Source: Streptomyces sp. NBC_01241
GTDB taxonomy: Bacteria; Actinomycetota; Actinomycetes; Streptomycetales; Streptomycetaceae
Length of the DNA stretch: 64,000 nucleotides
Assembly (NCBI RefSeq): GCF_041435435.1
Contig: NZ_CP108494.1
Coordinates: 8,404,501 to 8,468,500 of the forward strand
Direction: 5' to 3'
Part shown: piece after piece, positions 53,898-63,788 of the stretch
Layout: every line of letters begins with the position of its first letter
Numbering within the stretch: the stretch's first letter is position 1
The notes under the pieces: generated by a model
Seen by the model: only the letters and a program-made list of their open reading frames with translations
Database searches by the model: none
Told to the model about the DNA's origin: nothing
Program-made: the position numbers and the translations under genes

Positions 53898-54764
53898 TCA
53901 ACTCGGCGGAACCGCCCCGCGACCGAGGAGATTCCGTGCCGTGAATCCGAGCAGCCTGCGCGCGGCCGAGGTGTCGACCGGCGCCGCGCGACCCGGCAGC
54001 GGGCGCCGCAGCGCGGTGGTGGGGTGGTAGCGGCGCAGCAGTTCCTCCGTCGGGTACGGCACGATGATCTCGGGGGCGCAGAGGTGTACCGCGTGCGCCG
54101 CACGGCCGGGTACGTCCAAGGCCAGCAGTGCGGCCCTCGCCGCGTCATGGACCTCGAGGTACGTCCACAGGTCCCTTGCCCCCGCGGCCGGGTCGGCCGT
54201 GAGCCGGGCGGCGTGCGCGTGCAGCCGTTCCTCGAATCCGCCCACGTACGGATAGCGCAGGCACACCACGCTCGTCCCGTGCCGCCGCGCCATCATCTGC
54301 GCTGTCAGCTCGTCGACCTGTTTGGAGAGGCCATAAGGGTCGGCCACCTGGGAGGCCATCGCCTCATCGACCGGTGCGTACGGCGGATGCGGATCCTCAA
54401 CGTCCGTCCAGGGCAGGCCCGTGACACCCCAGGAGCTCGCCACCGCCGCATGCCGGATCCCGGCCCGGCCGGCCTCCTCCAGGACGGTGAAGGTGGAGAG
54501 GCTGTTGCCCCCGAAGACCTCAAGCGCGGTGTTGCGCTCGGGAGTCGGGATCGCCGCCAGGTGGATGACCGCGTCGGCGCCCTCCAGAGCCGCCCGCACG
54601 GTCTTCGCGTCGGCGGCGTCACCGGTCACGACCAGGCGCGCCGCCAGATCGCCGGGATCATCGAGGACCAAGGCGTTCGCCTCGATCCCGCGCTCGGCGA
54701 GCAGCGCGAGGACCGCTCGCCCGATCCGCCCGGCGGCCCCGGTAACCATCACTCTGCCGACCAT
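53898..54764 (-). CDS. NAD-dependent epimerase/dehydratase family protein (extended SDR)
   Basis: 288 residues. Rossmann motif VTGAAGRIGRAVL at the N-terminus, DAVIHLAAIP, the catalytic Tyr/Lys in YGLSKQVDEL with Ser in ASSWGVTG, and VCLRYPYVGG. Size and motifs suit a small NAD-dependent sugar epimerase, or an oxidoreductase such as a uronate dehydrogenase-like enzyme. It is the last gene of the carbohydrate operon, 26 bases after the FAD oxidoreductase. The substrate is unknown; a sugar or sugar acid released by the neighbouring hydrolase is the likely guess. Confidence 0.82.
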   Translation of the reverse strand: MVGRVMVTGAAGRIGRAVLALLAERGIEANALVLDDPGDLAARLVVTGDAADAKTVRAALEGADAVIHLAAIPTPERNTALEVFGGNSLSTFTVLEEAGRAGIRHAAVASSWGVTGLPWTDVEDPHPPYAPVDEAMASQVADPYGLSKQVDELTAQMMARRHGTSVVCLRYPYVGGFEERLHAHAARLTADPAAGARDLWTYLEVHDAARAALLALDVPGRAAHAVHLCAPEIIVPYPTEELLRRYHPTTALRRPLPGRAAPVDTSAARRLLGFTARNLLGRGAVPPS

Positions 54765-54790
54765 CCGGTCACTCCTCTGCGTCGGTGCTT

Positions 54791-57025
54791 CTACTCGTAG
54801 GCGCGCACGGCGACGACGTGTGCCGACGCCGCCCCGTTGGTGGCTTCGACGACGACCCGGATCGCCGATGTGGTGAGCGGCTCCGCCGGCGTGTGCACCT
54901 CGCGTCGCCGCCGATTCTGCGCCGCACGGGCGATGACGCGCCAGGTGCCGTCAGTATCCAGTGCCTCGACGCGGTAGTCGCGAAGGAGGGTGGGGAGGGT
55001 GTCGAAGGGCGTGCGGTGGTGGTGCAAGTTGATCAGGTCCTCGTTGACGTCGTCGTCGGCTATGACCTCGATCCGGCCCAGGGCGACCGGTTCGGGCCAG
55101 GCCAACTCGAGCCAGGGGGAAGGAACGTCCGCCAGTGGTGCGGAGACCCACATGTGCGGTCCCGCGTACGGGCGGGCATAGCCGTCGGTGGCCTTGGCGG
55201 GGGAGTAGGCCGCGGTCTCTCCTGTGCGGAAGCAGAATGTGCGGCGCAGCAGACCCGTGTCCGTCCACTCGCGCAGCAACTGCGGCGATTCGTCCGACGG
55301 GCGCGGCGGGACGCGCGTGAAGCACAGGACGCCGGGGGCCGGGCGGTCGGAGCGGTGCAGGGCGAGGGCGTCGTTGGCGCGGACGACCAGGAAGGCGTTG
55401 CGCGGGGTTTCGGGAGACCAGTCCAGGCCCGTCTTGAGCCACTGCCGGGCACCGGCGGTGACGGGCAGGGTGGTGGAGGTGACGAGGCAGCGCGGGACGT
55501 AGTTCTGGCCGAGTTCGGGGTCGTACAGATCGATCACGATCTCGGTGTCGCGGTCGGCATCGACGAGCAGTTCCACCCCGGAGAGGTCCGGGTCCGCGGG
55601 GAGGACGAGTCCGGCATCCGCCGCGAGCGGCCATCGCTCGTCGGGGTCCTCGACTGCCAAGCAGCTCAAGGTGGATGAGGCCGTGGCCGTAGCCCGCAGG
55701 GCCAGGTCCTCCGGGTCCGTCGAGGCGAGGCCGATGAGCGAGGCATCCTGGCGCAGCAGCTCCCTGTGCAGCTCGGGTACGGGGAGTTCGCGCGGGGTGA
55801 CATCCCCGGTGGCGCAGAGGGCCGCCGCCGTGCCGGCCGCCTGGCCGATCGTGGCGCAGGTCGCCATGACGCGGGTCGAACCGAAGGCGACATGGCTGGC
55901 GGAGATGTTGCGCCCGGCGAAGAGCAGGTTCTCGGTGTTCACCGAGTAGAGGCTGCGGTACGGAATGTGGTAAATGCCGTCCGCGTAGAGCTGTTTGGCA
56001 CCTGCATCGGTGGCGTACATGCCCTGCGGCGGATGCAGGTCGATCGACCAGCCGCCGAAAGCGACCCGGTCGGCGAACTCGGTCTGGCCGAGGATGTCGC
56101 CCTGGTGCAGGACGTAGTCGCCGAGGAAGCGCCGGTACTCCCGTTTACCGGGGACCGAGCCCACCCACTCCAGGGTCATGTTCGCCGCGTCGAACTCGCC
56201 GGAGTTCTTGATGTGGTCCCAGATGCCGTGGATCACCGACCACAGTTCGTCGCGGATGCGTTCGTTGTCGTGGACGGTGTCGAGCTCGCCGCCGAACTCG
56301 ATCCACCAGTACGCGCAGCCGTTGTCGCCCGCCTTGATGATGCGGCGCTGCGGGATGGAGGTCCGGGTGATGTCCTTGGCGAAGTTCGGCGGCACGAATT
56401 TGACCGGGTGACCGGCATCCTTCGTGTAGAAGAGGAGAGTTGAGCCCAGAGTGATGTCGTCGGCCGTCTCCGGAGCCCATGCCTCGTCGTACTCGGCGCG
56501 CGATTCCCGGCCGATGCGGTGGTGGGCGCCCGCCAGGTGGCCGATCAGGCCGTCTCCCGTGCAGTCGAGGAAGAGCGAGCTCTCGAAACGTATCCGCCGC
56601 TCCGAGCCCATCATCCAGCCGGTGACCGAGGTGATCCGCCGGGCCGCGTCCGGACCTTCGGCGTCGACCTCGCGCACGTCGGTGTTGAGGTAGAGCGTGA
56701 TGCCGGGCTCGGCGCGCACGGCGTCCAGGACCACGGCATCCCAGTAATAGGGGTTCCCGTCCGGGTTGCGGAACTGGTTCTCCACGAGCAACTCGCCCAT
56801 GATGCCGCCCTCACGGGCATGGTGATTCTTGCCGTGGCCGGTCGCGCCGCACACCCAGACCCGGACCTCGCTGCTCGCGTTGCCGCCGAGCACCGGCCTG
56901 TTGTTGATCAGTGCGACGCTCCGGCCGAGCCGGGCCGCGGCGATCGCCGCGCAGACCCCGGCCAGGCCGCCGCCGACGACGGTGATGTCGTGCCGTGCGG
57001 TTTCATTCCTCATGTCGTACGTCAC
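54791..57025 (-). CDS. FAD-dependent oxidoreductase (FAD_oxidored type)
   Basis: 744 residues. Dinucleotide motif VVGGGLAGVCAAIAAARLGRSVALINNRPVLGGNASSEVRVWVCG, DCTGDGLIGHLAGA and ENLLFAGRNISASHVAFGSTRVMATCATIGQAAGTAAAL mark the FAD_oxidored family. A C-terminal carbohydrate-binding-like region (about 600-744; FRTGETAAYSPAKATDGYARP) follows. GTG 57023-57025 comes immediately after the hydrolase stop (TAAGTG), with GGAAG upstream; ATG 57013 is an alternative. Sits between a glycoside hydrolase and an SDR gene, so it probably oxidises a carbohydrate. Confidence 0.85.
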   Translation of the reverse strand: MTYDMRNETARHDITVVGGGLAGVCAAIAAARLGRSVALINNRPVLGGNASSEVRVWVCGATGHGKNHHAREGGIMGELLVENQFRNPDGNPYYWDAVVLDAVRAEPGITLYLNTDVREVDAEGPDAARRITSVTGWMMGSERRIRFESSLFLDCTGDGLIGHLAGAHHRIGRESRAEYDEAWAPETADDITLGSTLLFYTKDAGHPVKFVPPNFAKDITRTSIPQRRIIKAGDNGCAYWWIEFGGELDTVHDNERIRDELWSVIHGIWDHIKNSGEFDAANMTLEWVGSVPGKREYRRFLGDYVLHQGDILGQTEFADRVAFGGWSIDLHPPQGMYATDAGAKQLYADGIYHIPYRSLYSVNTENLLFAGRNISASHVAFGSTRVMATCATIGQAAGTAAALCATGDVTPRELPVPELHRELLRQDASLIGLASTDPEDLALRATATASSTLSCLAVEDPDERWPLAADAGLVLPADPDLSGVELLVDADRDTEIVIDLYDPELGQNYVPRCLVTSTTLPVTAGARQWLKTGLDWSPETPRNAFLVVRANDALALHRSDRPAPGVLCFTRVPPRPSDESPQLLREWTDTGLLRRTFCFRTGETAAYSPAKATDGYARPYAGPHMWVSAPLADVPSPWLELAWPEPVALGRIEVIADDDVNEDLINLHHHRTPFDTLPTLLRDYRVEALDTDGTWRVIARAAQNRRRREVHTPAEPLTTSAIRVVVEATNGAASAHVVAVRAYE

Positions 57026-59317
57026 TTACTTCCAGTCGGGATTGGCGGCGAGACCGTAGTAGACGCGCGGGGCGCCGTCGAGGGTGAGGGTGATCTTGCT
57101 GTTGGAGGCTTTCAGAGAGCGCTCCTGGCCGATGCAGTTCAGCTCCCGCACCCTGCCGTTGACCGTCCCCGAGTGGGCCACGACCGTGGTCCTGGTCGTC
57201 CAGGTGTCGATCCATGGCTCGGGCGATGCGTACCAAGGATCCTCGCCGTGCTCGGAGTTGAGGATGTACCCGTCCTTGCGGCTCCAGATGATCGACACCG
57301 GTCCGCCGGGAGTGGTGAAGAGGAGCCCCTTGATGTCCTGGTCCGCGAAGGCGAGATGCCGGACGAACTCGGCCTCGTCCAGGACCCGGGCGGCGGTCGC
57401 GAAGGCGAGGAGCGAGGGCTTGGCGCTGGTGTCGCGGTTCATCAGGCCGTAGTGGTACTCGGGGTTGGCCGGGTCGGCCTCCTGCGGGTGGTGGATCACC
57501 GAGTCGTGCAGCTGGTACCAGTTGACGGCGCGCACTTTCTCGGACTTGGCGAGAGCGAGCGTGAGCAGCGTGTTCTCGGCGGCGTGCCGGTAGGTGTCGC
57601 TCCACCACGCGTTGGGCCGGGTCGGTGCGTACGCCTCGGTGAGCCACAGCTCCTTGTCGCCGCCGTACTCCTCCAGGACCTGGTTCGCCTTGCGCAGTGC
57701 GCCGAGGAAGTTCCAGTACGAGCCGGACGACCCCTGCGTCCACTCCTCGGGCGGCGGCGCGAAGTCGGGCGTGAAGTTGCCGCGACCGGGGTGGAAGGCG
57801 AAGGCGTCGATGAGGTCCCAGCCGCCCGCGTCATGGAAGTTCTTGGTCCATACGTAGTCCATGCCGCCGAGGCCGGCGTTCATGACCTTCATCCGCGAGC
57901 CCGCCGCGTCGAGACGCGTGGTGACCTGGCGCAGACCGTCCCGGACGTAGGCGTCGGCGCCGCGGCCCGACATCCAGGGCTGGTTGACCTCGTTGCTCAC
58001 CTCGAAGTACGCGGCCTCGGCGTCCAGGGCCTTGGCGACATTCGTGTCGGCCCAAGCCGCGATCTGCTCCGGACTACCGCCCACGGGGATGCCGCTCAGC
58101 TCCACGTTGTGCCCGATGCCGTTCGCGTCCAGAGTCGCGGTGTCGATGCCCGGGGCACCCGCGTAGGCGATGCGGATCCACTTGATGCCGAGCGTCCTGA
58201 CCAGCCCGAGTACTGCGTCCTTGCCGGGCTCGAGCAGCCAGGGGTAGTTGGCGAGGCCGAACATCGACTCCTTGCCCGCCTTGTACGCGAACTCCGGGAG
58301 CACGCTCAGATTCGTGCGGGCCAGCGCCTTGTCACTGCCGCTGACCGCCTGCACCTCGGTGAACACGATGTTCTGCGACGGCGAGGTCAGGGGAAAGGAG
58401 GCGTTCCAGGCGGCGCCCGCCGCGAGGCTCTTGCAGAGCGTTCCACCGGCGATCTTCTTGCCGCCGAAGTCCCGCGCCCACCACGTCAGGGTCACCGTCC
58501 TGGCCGCGGCGGAGCCGTTGACAACCTGCGCCCTGAGCGTCATCGTCTGCCCGGCCGCCTTGTAGAGGTTGAACGGCTGGTCGGTCCACACTTCCACGCC
58601 GAGGGGCCTCTTGGCCGCGAGCGCTCCCGCCCCGCGCGGCCGCAGATCGCCGAGGACCAGATCGGCCTCGGTGACCGCAGTGCTCGCGCCGGTCGAGGTA
58701 CCGGGGGAATGGAGCCACGTGGCGTTCGTGCTCGCGGGGTTGGTCGACGAGAGGCAGAAGAAGCCCTTCGATCCCGCCCACGTCTCCACGTACGCGCCGC
58801 CCGCGTTCACCTCGTACGGAATGCCGCCTCGGGCGTCCCGCTCCCAGACGGTCAGCGCTTCGTACGACTCCGCCGCGCTCGCTTCGTACACCGTGCGGGA
58901 GAACATGAAGCCGGCCGGTGTGAGCGTGCTGGAGCCGCCGACCTCCCACTTCATGTGTGCCTTGCGAGGGGTGACGTCGAAGGTGCCGCGCACCGTGACT
59001 CCGGACACGCCGCTCGCCATCGTGTACGTGACCTGAATCGCGGGCCGCCCGTCGGGGAGCGTGATCCGGGCGGGCGCACCGCCGAAGGTGCGCTGCTGCC
59101 CGAGCACGGTGTCCTTGATCATGAAGTGGCTGAGCAGGATGCGGTCGGCGCCCGCACCGTCCTGCACGAGGACGCTGCCGTCGCTACGGCCGACCAGGGT
59201 GATGCCGTCGGCCTCGATGGTGACCGGGTCTGCGGCGTACGCGGGAACGGTCGGCAGCAGCGCGGCGCCGGTGGCGACGGCCGTGCCCTGGATGAATCTG
59301 CGGCGGGCGACTGACAT
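57026..59317 (-). CDS. Tat-exported glycoside hydrolase-like protein (clan GH-A-type barrel)
   Basis: 763 residues. The Tat signal MSVARRRFIQGTAVATGAALLP ends near AYAADP. An N-terminal beta-rich region of about 300 residues is followed by a TIM-barrel-like domain. AYFEVSNEVNQPW carries the Asn-Glu acid/base pair and ELWLTEAYAP the candidate nucleophile Glu, as in clan GH-A families such as GH39. The start ATG 59317 has AGAAGGG upstream; a longer frame upstream lies in the permease and is not coding. Probably cuts a plant or microbial glycan outside the cell; exact family and substrate not determined. Confidence 0.8.
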   Translation of the reverse strand: MSVARRRFIQGTAVATGAALLPTVPAYAADPVTIEADGITLVGRSDGSVLVQDGAGADRILLSHFMIKDTVLGQQRTFGGAPARITLPDGRPAIQVTYTMASGVSGVTVRGTFDVTPRKAHMKWEVGGSSTLTPAGFMFSRTVYEASAAESYEALTVWERDARGGIPYEVNAGGAYVETWAGSKGFFCLSSTNPASTNATWLHSPGTSTGASTAVTEADLVLGDLRPRGAGALAAKRPLGVEVWTDQPFNLYKAAGQTMTLRAQVVNGSAAARTVTLTWWARDFGGKKIAGGTLCKSLAAGAAWNASFPLTSPSQNIVFTEVQAVSGSDKALARTNLSVLPEFAYKAGKESMFGLANYPWLLEPGKDAVLGLVRTLGIKWIRIAYAGAPGIDTATLDANGIGHNVELSGIPVGGSPEQIAAWADTNVAKALDAEAAYFEVSNEVNQPWMSGRGADAYVRDGLRQVTTRLDAAGSRMKVMNAGLGGMDYVWTKNFHDAGGWDLIDAFAFHPGRGNFTPDFAPPPEEWTQGSSGSYWNFLGALRKANQVLEEYGGDKELWLTEAYAPTRPNAWWSDTYRHAAENTLLTLALAKSEKVRAVNWYQLHDSVIHHPQEADPANPEYHYGLMNRDTSAKPSLLAFATAARVLDEAEFVRHLAFADQDIKGLLFTTPGGPVSIIWSRKDGYILNSEHGEDPWYASPEPWIDTWTTRTTVVAHSGTVNGRVRELNCIGQERSLKASNSKITLTLDGAPRVYYGLAANPDWK

Positions 59318-59421
59318 GGAGGTGCCCTTCTCTTGGTCGGGGTGTTCCGGATGCTCCGAAGGCTCCGAAGCGGAAGGTGTGGTGGGGGAGTTGAGAGCTC
59401 GGCCGTTGGCTCCGGCGGAAC

Positions 59422-60300
59422 TCAGCCCTTGACTCCGGTGAAGCCGAGCCCGGCGACGATGTACTTCTGGCAGACGACGAAGACGAGCACCGGCGGGGCG
59501 ACGGCGAGCACCATCGCGGCGATCAGCTGGTCCTGCGGAGCCTGCGTGGCGAGCTGGGCGAGAGCGACGCTGATCGGCTGCTTCTCGGGGTCGGTGATGG
59601 CCACCAGCGGCCAGATGAAGTCCTTCCAGGAATGCATCACCGCGAGCAGACTGATCACCGCGAGCACCGGCATGCTCATGGGCAGCACGATCTTGGTGAG
59701 CAGTTGCCAGGTACTCGCCCCGTCGACCCGCGCCGCGTCGAACAGCTCCTTCGGCAGGGCGTCGAAGAACTGCTTGGCGAGTAGCACCGTGAAGGCGTTC
59801 GTGCCGGCCGGCAACCAGATCGCCCAGTAGGTGTCGCCCAGGTTGAGGTGCAGGAACGGCACATCGATCACGGTCATGAAGAGACTGACCATGTTCACCG
59901 TGTACGGCACGAACATCGTGGCGAGGATCGCCCCGTAGACGGCCTTGCCGAACCTCGGCCTGAGCACCGAAAGGGCGAAGCCCGCCGTGGCCGAGACGAA
60001 GAGCTGCACGAACCACGATCCGCCGACCACCAGGAAGGTGTTCATCAGATAGCGGCCGACACTCAGATCGGTGTACGCCGCCGAGAAGTTGCCCAGGGCC
60101 GGCCGGTCCGGCCAGAGGGCCAGGGGCTGAGTGGTGAGCTCGGTGGGCGTTGAGACCGCGCCCTTGACCATCCAGTACAGCGGTCCGATGCCGATGAGCA
60201 GCAACAGGATCAGAGAGAACACCTGGATGGAGCGCACTGCGGCGCGTACGCCGGGGCGTTGGCGGTCGCTGGTGGAGACGAAGGTGGTGAGTGTGGTCAT
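59422..60300 (-). CDS. Carbohydrate ABC importer permease 2 (MalG-like)
   Basis: 292 residues with six helices. The CUT1 coupling motif ELFDAARVDGASTWQLLTKIVLPMSMP lies near residue 185, and the family ending YIVAGLGFTGVKG is complete. The start overlaps the end of permease 1 by 4 bases (ATGA). Works with permease 1 and the binding lipoprotein; no ATPase gene is present, so a shared MsiK-type ATPase encoded elsewhere is expected, as usual in Streptomyces. Confidence 0.91.
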   Translation of the reverse strand: MTTLTTFVSTSDRQRPGVRAAVRSIQVFSLILLLLIGIGPLYWMVKGAVSTPTELTTQPLALWPDRPALGNFSAAYTDLSVGRYLMNTFLVVGGSWFVQLFVSATAGFALSVLRPRFGKAVYGAILATMFVPYTVNMVSLFMTVIDVPFLHLNLGDTYWAIWLPAGTNAFTVLLAKQFFDALPKELFDAARVDGASTWQLLTKIVLPMSMPVLAVISLLAVMHSWKDFIWPLVAITDPEKQPISVALAQLATQAPQDQLIAAMVLAVAPPVLVFVVCQKYIVAGLGFTGVKG

Positions 60301-61247
60301 GACGTGCTCCAGCTGCGGGTGGCCCGCAGATACACCGCGGAGAGCAGGGCGAGGGCGAGCACCATCAAGAAGGAGAGCGCGGCGGCCTGGCCGTACTCGC
60401 CGTCCTGGAAGGCGTACCGGAAGATCAGCAGCAGGACCGTGAGGGTGGAGTTCTCGGGTCCGCCGCCGGTGAAGACGTACGGCTCGGTGAAGACCTGCAC
60501 CGTGTTGAGCAGCTGGACGAGCAGCAACAGTCCGATGACAGACCTGAGCTGGGGCAGCATCACATGCCAGATCCGCCGCCAGATCCCGGCGCCGTCCACC
60601 TCGGCGGCCTCATAGAGTTCGCCGGGGATGCCGACCATCGCCGCGAGGTAGATCAGGACCGCGCCGCCCATGCCCGCCCAGGTGGCCTCCAGGACCAGCG
60701 AGAGCATGGCGCTGTCGGAGGACTCCAGCCACGAGTACGGGCCGAGCCCGACCTTGCCGAGGACGTTGTTGAAGAGCCCGCTCCCCGGATCGTAGAACCA
60801 CTTCCAGAGCAGGATCGCCACCACTGGCGGGATGACCACCGGCAGATACACCAGGAAGCGGTAGACGCCCGCGCCGCGCCGCACCGTCGACATGATCGCG
60901 GCCAGGATCAGCGGCGCCGGGAAACCGATCAGCAGGCCGAGAACCACGAAGAACAGGGTGTTCCCGACGGCGGTGCCGAGCAGCGGATCGTCGAACAACG
61001 TACGGAAGTTGTCCAGGCCGACCCAGACCGCGGGCTCGACCAGGTTGGTCTTCTGGAAGCTGAGCAGCAGGCTGCGCACGATCGGCCACCAGGCAAAGAG
61101 CCCGAAGACCAGCAGCGCGGGGACGAGGAACAGCCAGGCCGTGAACTGTTTGCGGGAGCCGGTGCCACGCCGCCGCTGCGGCAGGGTTCGCGGCACGGCC
61201 TCCTTGGCCACAGCGGCCGGGCGCCGGGACGGAGTGAGCAGGGCCAT
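60297..61247 (-). CDS. Carbohydrate ABC importer permease 1 (MalF-like)
   Basis: About 316 residues. A long cytoplasmic N-terminus rich in Arg is followed by WLFLVPALLVFGLFAWWPIVRSLLLSFQK and the motif ELYEAAEVDGAGIWRRIWHVMLPQLR. FTGGGPENSTLTVLLLIFRYAF is the typical CUT1 segment. ATG 61247 lies 7 bases after the binding-protein stop; longer in-frame starts overlap it. Forms the channel with the MalG-like subunit. Confidence 0.89.
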   Translation of the reverse strand: MALLTPSRRPAAVAKEAVPRTLPQRRRGTGSRKQFTAWLFLVPALLVFGLFAWWPIVRSLLLSFQKTNLVEPAVWVGLDNFRTLFDDPLLGTAVGNTLFFVVLGLLIGFPAPLILAAIMSTVRRGAGVYRFLVYLPVVIPPVVAILLWKWFYDPGSGLFNNVLGKVGLGPYSWLESSDSAMLSLVLEATWAGMGGAVLIYLAAMVGIPGELYEAAEVDGAGIWRRIWHVMLPQLRSVIGLLLLVQLLNTVQVFTEPYVFTGGGPENSTLTVLLLIFRYAFQDGEYGQAAALSFLMVLALALLSAVYLRATRSWSTS

Positions 61248-61254
61248 GGGCCGG

Positions 61255-62634
61255 CTACTTCTGGTCCGCGGCGAGCTTGGCATTGACGTCCTTCTCGGCC
61301 GAGGCCAGCAGGGAGTCGATGTCGGCGTCGCGCTTGGTGAGCACAGCCTGGACCACCGGGTCGAGCACGGTGTACAGCTTCTGCGCCTGGTACGGCGGCT
61401 CCGGCTTCAGTTTCAGCGTGGAGAGACCGTCGATGTACGGCTTGAAGTTCTGCAGCTTCACATTGACGTACGGCTTGATCGCTGCGTCGATCTCGGTCTG
61501 CCGTTTCTTGTCGAAGACCGGAAGCGTCGGCACGCCCACCGCGGACTTCGGGTCGGCAGAGAGCGCCTTGGCCTGCTCGGCGGCGATGTCGGTGCTGTAC
61601 TGCGGCTTGGCGTAGGCGAAGGTCAGCCACTCGACGGCCGCTGCCGCATGCTTCTTGTCGGCGGACTTCGGGACCATGTAGATGTCACCGCCGATGAGCG
61701 TCGCGTCGCCGCCGGACTGCGGCATCGGGGCCACTCCGAAGGCGTCGGTGTTCTCCATGCCGAACTGCATCTTCGCCAGTCGGTACGTCCCCGGGCTGCC
61801 CATGAACATGCCGACCTGCCCGGCCGCGAACTGCTTGATCACGTCGTTCTGATTGTTGAGCAGGGATTTGCCGAGCGAATCGTCCTTCCAGCGCATGTCC
61901 TTGAGCAGCCGCAACCCCTTCTTCGTCGGCTCCCCGGTGAGCGTGGCGGCGTACGTGCCACCCTGCTCCTTCTCCAGCTCGCCACCGAAGGCGTACGACA
62001 GCATCGTCAGCTGCCAGCCGCCCTGGTTGTCCTTGGACTCGTGGACGAAGCCCGCCTTGCCGGTACTGTCGCTGATCCTCTTGGCGGCTGTGCGGACTTC
62101 CGCCCAGGTGGTCGGCGGTCTGTCCGGGTCGAGGCCGGCCTTCTCGAAGAGCTCGCGGTTGTAGACCAGGCCCTGGGCGTACGGATTCTGCGGTACGCCG
62201 TACACGTCGCCGGCGCTGTCGGTGAGCGGCTGGAGGACCTGAGGGTTGAACTCCTTGAAGCGCTTCCACTCCTTGAGCTGCCCGGTGATCGGCTGCACCT
62301 GCTTCTGCTGGATGAGCCGCTGCGGCTCGGTCAGCGGCACCTTGATGACGTCCTCGACATTGCCGCCGGACAGCTTCGCGGAGAAGGTCAGCGGGTCGAA
62401 GACCGTGGTCGAACCCTTGACCTTGATGCCCGGGTTGGCCTTCTCGAAGTCGGCCACCTGCTTCTTGAACAGGGCGACCCCCGGCTTGTCGGTGGCCGGC
62501 GGCATGCCCTGCACCCGCAGCACGAGATCGCCGTCCCCGCCGGCACTGCTCGGGGTGAGGGAGGAACAGCCTGCGAGGGTCGCGGTCAGCGCCATGCAGC
62601 CAAGTATGGCCGCACAGCGGAAGTTTCTGGGCAT
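61255..62634 (-). CDS. Sugar ABC importer substrate-binding lipoprotein
   Basis: 459 residues, SBP_bac_1 family. Lipobox TLAGCSS after a signal peptide of about 22 residues. NPGIKVKGST, DVYGVPQNPYAQGLVYNRELFEKAGLDPDRPPTTWAEV, GQVGMFMGSPGTYRL and GGDIYMVPKSADKKHAAAAVEWL are the usual SBP blocks. It delivers a sugar or oligosaccharide, probably a product of the linked secreted hydrolase, to the permease pair. Gene spacing and direction make it the first transport gene after lacI. Confidence 0.9.
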   Translation of the reverse strand: MPRNFRCAAILGCMALTATLAGCSSLTPSSAGGDGDLVLRVQGMPPATDKPGVALFKKQVADFEKANPGIKVKGSTTVFDPLTFSAKLSGGNVEDVIKVPLTEPQRLIQQKQVQPITGQLKEWKRFKEFNPQVLQPLTDSAGDVYGVPQNPYAQGLVYNRELFEKAGLDPDRPPTTWAEVRTAAKRISDSTGKAGFVHESKDNQGGWQLTMLSYAFGGELEKEQGGTYAATLTGEPTKKGLRLLKDMRWKDDSLGKSLLNNQNDVIKQFAAGQVGMFMGSPGTYRLAKMQFGMENTDAFGVAPMPQSGGDATLIGGDIYMVPKSADKKHAAAAVEWLTFAYAKPQYSTDIAAEQAKALSADPKSAVGVPTLPVFDKKRQTEIDAAIKPYVNVKLQNFKPYIDGLSTLKLKPEPPYQAQKLYTVLDPVVQAVLTKRDADIDSLLASAEKDVNAKLAADQK

Positions 62635-62714
62635 AACAGCTCCAAGAAGGGCAGGAGTGGGCTCGGTGCGGTGTAGTGCGGTGCTTTGCTCGTTGTGGTG
62701 GTGTGCGCCGTGGA

Positions 62715-63716
62715 TCAGTGGGCGGGTGCGGGGCCCGTCGAGGCGCGGGGGATCAGGCGGGAGCCGATCTCCACGAAGGGGGAAGTGACTTCAAGGCCTT
62801 GTCCAGTACGGCCTGTTGTGCTCGCGATCGTCTCGATCAGGAGGTCCCCCGCGCGCGTGGCGATCTCTTCGGGGTCGATCCTGATCGTGGTGAGGCTGGG
62901 GGTGGAGACGGAGGCGAGCAGCGTGTCGTCGATGCCGATGACGCTGACGTCGCGCGGCACGCTCACGCCGAGGTTGGCCATCTGGTGCAGCACGCCGAGG
63001 GCGACCAGGTCGTTGTGGGCGATCACGGCCGTCGCTTCGTGGGCGGCGACGAGGGTGGCGGCGTGTACGCCCGTCTCGAACCGCGGCTCGTACGGGCCGA
63101 GCTCGGACAGGGAGAGGTCGAGCGCTTCGAAGGACTCCTGGATGGACTTGCCGCGGCTCAGCTCGGCGCGGGACGCGTTGATGAAGACGCAGCGCCGATG
63201 ACCGTACGCCTTCAACTGCTCGGCGGCCTGTGCGATGCCGGCGGACAGTGAGATCCGGACCTCGGGGATGCCCGGCACATGACGGTTCACCACCACCAGC
63301 GGCATCTGGCCCGCGAGTTCATGGAGCCGGCCCTCGGTGAGGGTGGAGGCCCACAGGATCAGGCCGTCGACACGCTTCGATACGGCCGCGATGGCGGCCA
63401 GCTCGTCCGCCTCGCGCTCGTCGCTGTCGGCGACCAGGACCGTGTAGCCCAGGTGCCGGGCGCGGGCCTGCATCGCCTTGATGATCGGCGGGAAGAACGG
63501 GTTGGCGATGTCCGGGACGATCAGGCCGAGTGTTCCGGTGCCGCCGCCGCGCAGTGAACGGGCCGCCGGGTTGGGGGAGTAGCCGAGCTTGGCCGCGGCG
63601 TCGAGGATGCGCTGCCGCGTCGTCGGCTGCACCTGGTCGGGTGCGGTGAACGCGCGGGACACCGTCGACACCGAGACGCCCGCAGCGCTCGCCACCTCCC
63701 GGATCGTGACTGCCAC
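62715..63716 (-). CDS. LacI-family transcriptional regulator
   Basis: 333 residues from GTG 63716, with GAGGAGG upstream. N-terminal HTH TIREVASAAGVSVSTVSRAF, hinge region AAKLGYSPNPAARSLRGGGTGTLGLIVPDIANPFF, then the periplasmic-binding-like effector domain to PRDVSVIGIDDTLLASVSTPSLTTIRID. It precedes the sugar transport genes on the same strand by 80 bases and is divergent to an enolase-superfamily gene. Likely represses both units and responds to the sugar or a derivative. Two GGGAACGTT-type sites lie in the divergent region. Confidence 0.92.
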   Translation of the reverse strand: MAVTIREVASAAGVSVSTVSRAFTAPDQVQPTTRQRILDAAAKLGYSPNPAARSLRGGGTGTLGLIVPDIANPFFPPIIKAMQARARHLGYTVLVADSDEREADELAAIAAVSKRVDGLILWASTLTEGRLHELAGQMPLVVVNRHVPGIPEVRISLSAGIAQAAEQLKAYGHRRCVFINASRAELSRGKSIQESFEALDLSLSELGPYEPRFETGVHAATLVAAHEATAVIAHNDLVALGVLHQMANLGVSVPRDVSVIGIDDTLLASVSTPSLTTIRIDPEEIATRAGDLLIETIASTTGRTGQGLEVTSPFVEIGSRLIPRASTGPAPAH

Positions 63717-63788
63717 GGACGGCCTCCTCGTCGTCTTGAGCCGGGAACCCCGGTCCTCTCGCACCTGGACCCTGCGAATGCGGTTGAT

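Noticed and set aside
56519..59314. 931-codon plus-strand open frame
   Set aside because: Antisense to the FAD oxidoreductase and glycoside hydrolase, both with strong motifs.
59318..60016. Extended N-terminus for the glycoside hydrolase
   Set aside because: Would lie inside the MalG-like permease; the Tat signal peptide and ribosome site mark the start at 59317.
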